DNA from: Oscillospiraceae bacterium
GTDB taxonomy: Bacteria > Bacillota > Clostridia > Oscillospirales > Oscillospiraceae
DNA length: 7,133 nucleotides
Assembly: GCA_017409645.1 (NCBI GenBank)
Contig: JAFQSI010000353.1
Coordinates: forward strand, 1-7,133
Direction: 5' to 3'
Part shown: piece after piece, positions 5,852-7,133 of the stretch
Layout: each line of letters begins with the position of its first letter
Position numbering within the stretch: the stretch's first letter is position 1
Notes under the pieces: generated by a model
The model's input: the letters and a program-made list of their open reading frames with translations, nothing else
What the model was told of the DNA's origin: nothing
Database searches by the model: none
Translations under genes and position numbers: made by a program

Positions 5852-7133
5852 AATTACTGATCCTCGATGGCAACTCTGTCATCAACCGGGCCTACTACGG
5901 TGTCAAGCCCCTGACCACCCGGGACGGCCTGTATACCCACGCCATCTATGGCTTCCTGAACATCCTTGACCGGATGGAGAAGGCGGAGCAGCCCGAAGCC
6001 ATCTGCGTGGCCTTCGACCTGAAGGGCCCCACCTTCCGGCATTTGCAGTACGACGGCTACAAGGCCACCCGCCACGGCATGCCCGAGGAGCTGGCCGCAC
6101 AGATGCCCATCATGAAGGAAGTCCTCACCGCCATGAACATCCCCATCTATTCCTGCGAGGGCTGGGAGGCCGATGATGTCATCGGCACCGTGGGCCGGAT
6201 CTGCGGGGAGGAGGACTGGGAGTGCGTCATCGTCACCGGCGACCGGGACTCTTTGCAGCTGATCGACGACCATGTCACCGTCATGCTGGAGACGACCAAG
6301 GGCACCATCCGCTACGACCGGGCGAAATTTATCGAGGACTACGGCTTTGAGCCGAAGAAGCTCATCGACCTGAAGGCCCTGATGGGCGACAGCTCCGACA
6401 ACATTCCCGGCGTCAAGGGCATCGGCGAGAAGACCGCGAAAAATCTGCTGATGGAATTCGGCAGCCTGGACGGGGTCTATGAAAACCTCGAGAGCAAGGT
6501 CATCAAGCCCAAGCAGCGGGAGAATCTGACCAATTTCAAGGACAACGCCTATTTAAGCTTCGACCTTGCCACCATCCGGCCCAACGCGCCCATCGAATTC
6601 GATCCCCTGGACGCGGTGGTCCGGCCCTACAACCAGCAGGAGCTGTATAACCTCTTCGTCCGGCTGGAATTTGTGAAGCTCATCGACAAATACCACCTCC
6701 GGGGGGCAAACATCGAGGCCGCGCCCGTGAAGGTGACCTCTGAACCCCTGAAGCGCTGCGACTGCATGCCCGATCCGGGCACTCCCTGCGCCGTGTATCT
6801 GGCTCCCGACGGGAGCATCGGCGTGGCCTGGGCGGAGGGCGTCTGCGCCGTGACGCCTCTGGAGGCCGGGTGCCTGTCCGCTCTGCTGGCATCTGAGGGG
6901 GAATTCATCCTCCACGACTGCAAGACCACCTGGCATGAGCTTCAGACGCTGGGGCTGCCCGGGCCAAAAGCGGCCTTTGATACGAAGCTGGCGGCCTATG
7001 ACCTGAATCCCTCTGCATCCGATTATCCCGTTTCCAAGCTGGCGACGAATTTCCTCGGCATGAATGTGGACGACGGCGACCCCATCGGCTGCGCCGAAGC
7101 GGTCTGGAAGCTGCGCGCCCCGCTGACTGCGGA
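5848..7133 (+). CDS. polA: DNA polymerase I, 3'-truncated by the window edge
   Basis: DNA polymerase I removes RNA primers and fills gaps during lagging-strand synthesis and excision repair. The frame is open from ATG 5848 to the window end (428 codons), about half of a normal PolA. The 5' nuclease (FEN-like) domain fills residues 1-285 with its acidic metal ligands: Asp7 (ILDGNS), Asp57 (AFDLKG), Glu107/Asp109/Asp110 (WEADDVIG), Asp132/Asp134 (TGDRDS) and Asp181/Asp184 (MGDSSDNIPG). The helix-hairpin-helix GVKGIGEKTA (188-197) follows. From about 310 comes a 3'-5' exonuclease-like fold, but CAVYLAPDGS (314-323) stands where E. coli has the DTE catalytic motif, so proofreading is probably absent, as in several Gram-positive PolA proteins. 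The polymerase domain lies beyond the window. GGAG at 5838-5841 is 6 bases upstream, and the ATGA overlap with cysS implies translational coupling and co-transcription. Confidence 0.96.
   Translation, partial: MKLLILDGNSVINRAYYGVKPLTTRDGLYTHAIYGFLNILDRMEKAEQPEAICVAFDLKGPTFRHLQYDGYKATRHGMPEELAAQMPIMKEVLTAMNIPIYSCEGWEADDVIGTVGRICGEEDWECVIVTGDRDSLQLIDDHVTVMLETTKGTIRYDRAKFIEDYGFEPKKLIDLKALMGDSSDNIPGVKGIGEKTAKNLLMEFGSLDGVYENLESKVIKPKQRENLTNFKDNAYLSFDLATIRPNAPIEFDPLDAVVRPYNQQELYNLFVRLEFVKLIDKYHLRGANIEAAPVKVTSEPLKRCDCMPDPGTPCAVYLAPDGSIGVAWAEGVCAVTPLEAGCLSALLASEGEFILHDCKTTWHELQTLGLPGPKAAFDTKLAAYDLNPSASDYPVSKLATNFLGMNVDDGDPIGCAEAVWKLRAPLTA

Overview
The window is a compact, one-directional (+ strand) stretch of bacterial housekeeping genes. 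Strong G/C preference at third codon positions, a T-box riboswitch, AGGAGG-type ribosome binding sites and the gene order suggest a GC-rich Firmicute. A gut clostridium of the Oscillospiraceae type is the best guess; this is inferred from overall character, not from a marker match.

Region 1 (1-3299) holds recA (5' end missing), recX, rimO and pgsA. They are packed with overlaps or gaps of a few bases and probably form one transcription unit: homologous recombination and its RecX modulator, the methylthiotransferase that modifies ribosomal protein S12, and a phosphatidylglycerol pathway enzyme. A 10-bp hairpin at 3318-3344, followed by a short T-rich stretch, closes this unit.

Region 2 (3300-3821) is the only long non-coding stretch. 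It carries a well-formed sigma-A-type promoter (3393-3422) and then a complete T-box leader (about 3429-3648). The leader reads as cysteine-specific in two independent places: a TGC specifier triplet, and a T-box bulge whose variable base pairs with the U73 discriminator of tRNA-Cys. A 134-bp palindrome-rich, MITE-like element with perfect 24-bp terminal inverted repeats lies between the T-box terminator and the next gene.

Region 3 (3822-7133) holds cysE (serine acetyltransferase, TTG start), cysS (cysteinyl-tRNA synthetase) and polA (DNA polymerase I, cut by the window end). cysE and cysS are the expected output of a cysteine T-box: uncharged tRNA-Cys would raise both cysteine synthesis and tRNA charging. 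polA overlaps the cysS stop codon by 4 bp, so the replication/repair polymerase appears to be in the same cysteine-responsive transcript. The visible part of PolA has an intact 5' nuclease domain, but the following proofreading-like domain lacks the expected catalytic acidic residues.

I see no clearly novel multi-gene system. The points most worth a second look are the repeat element inserted in a riboswitch-controlled leader, the cysE start it obscures, and the apparent T-box control of polA.
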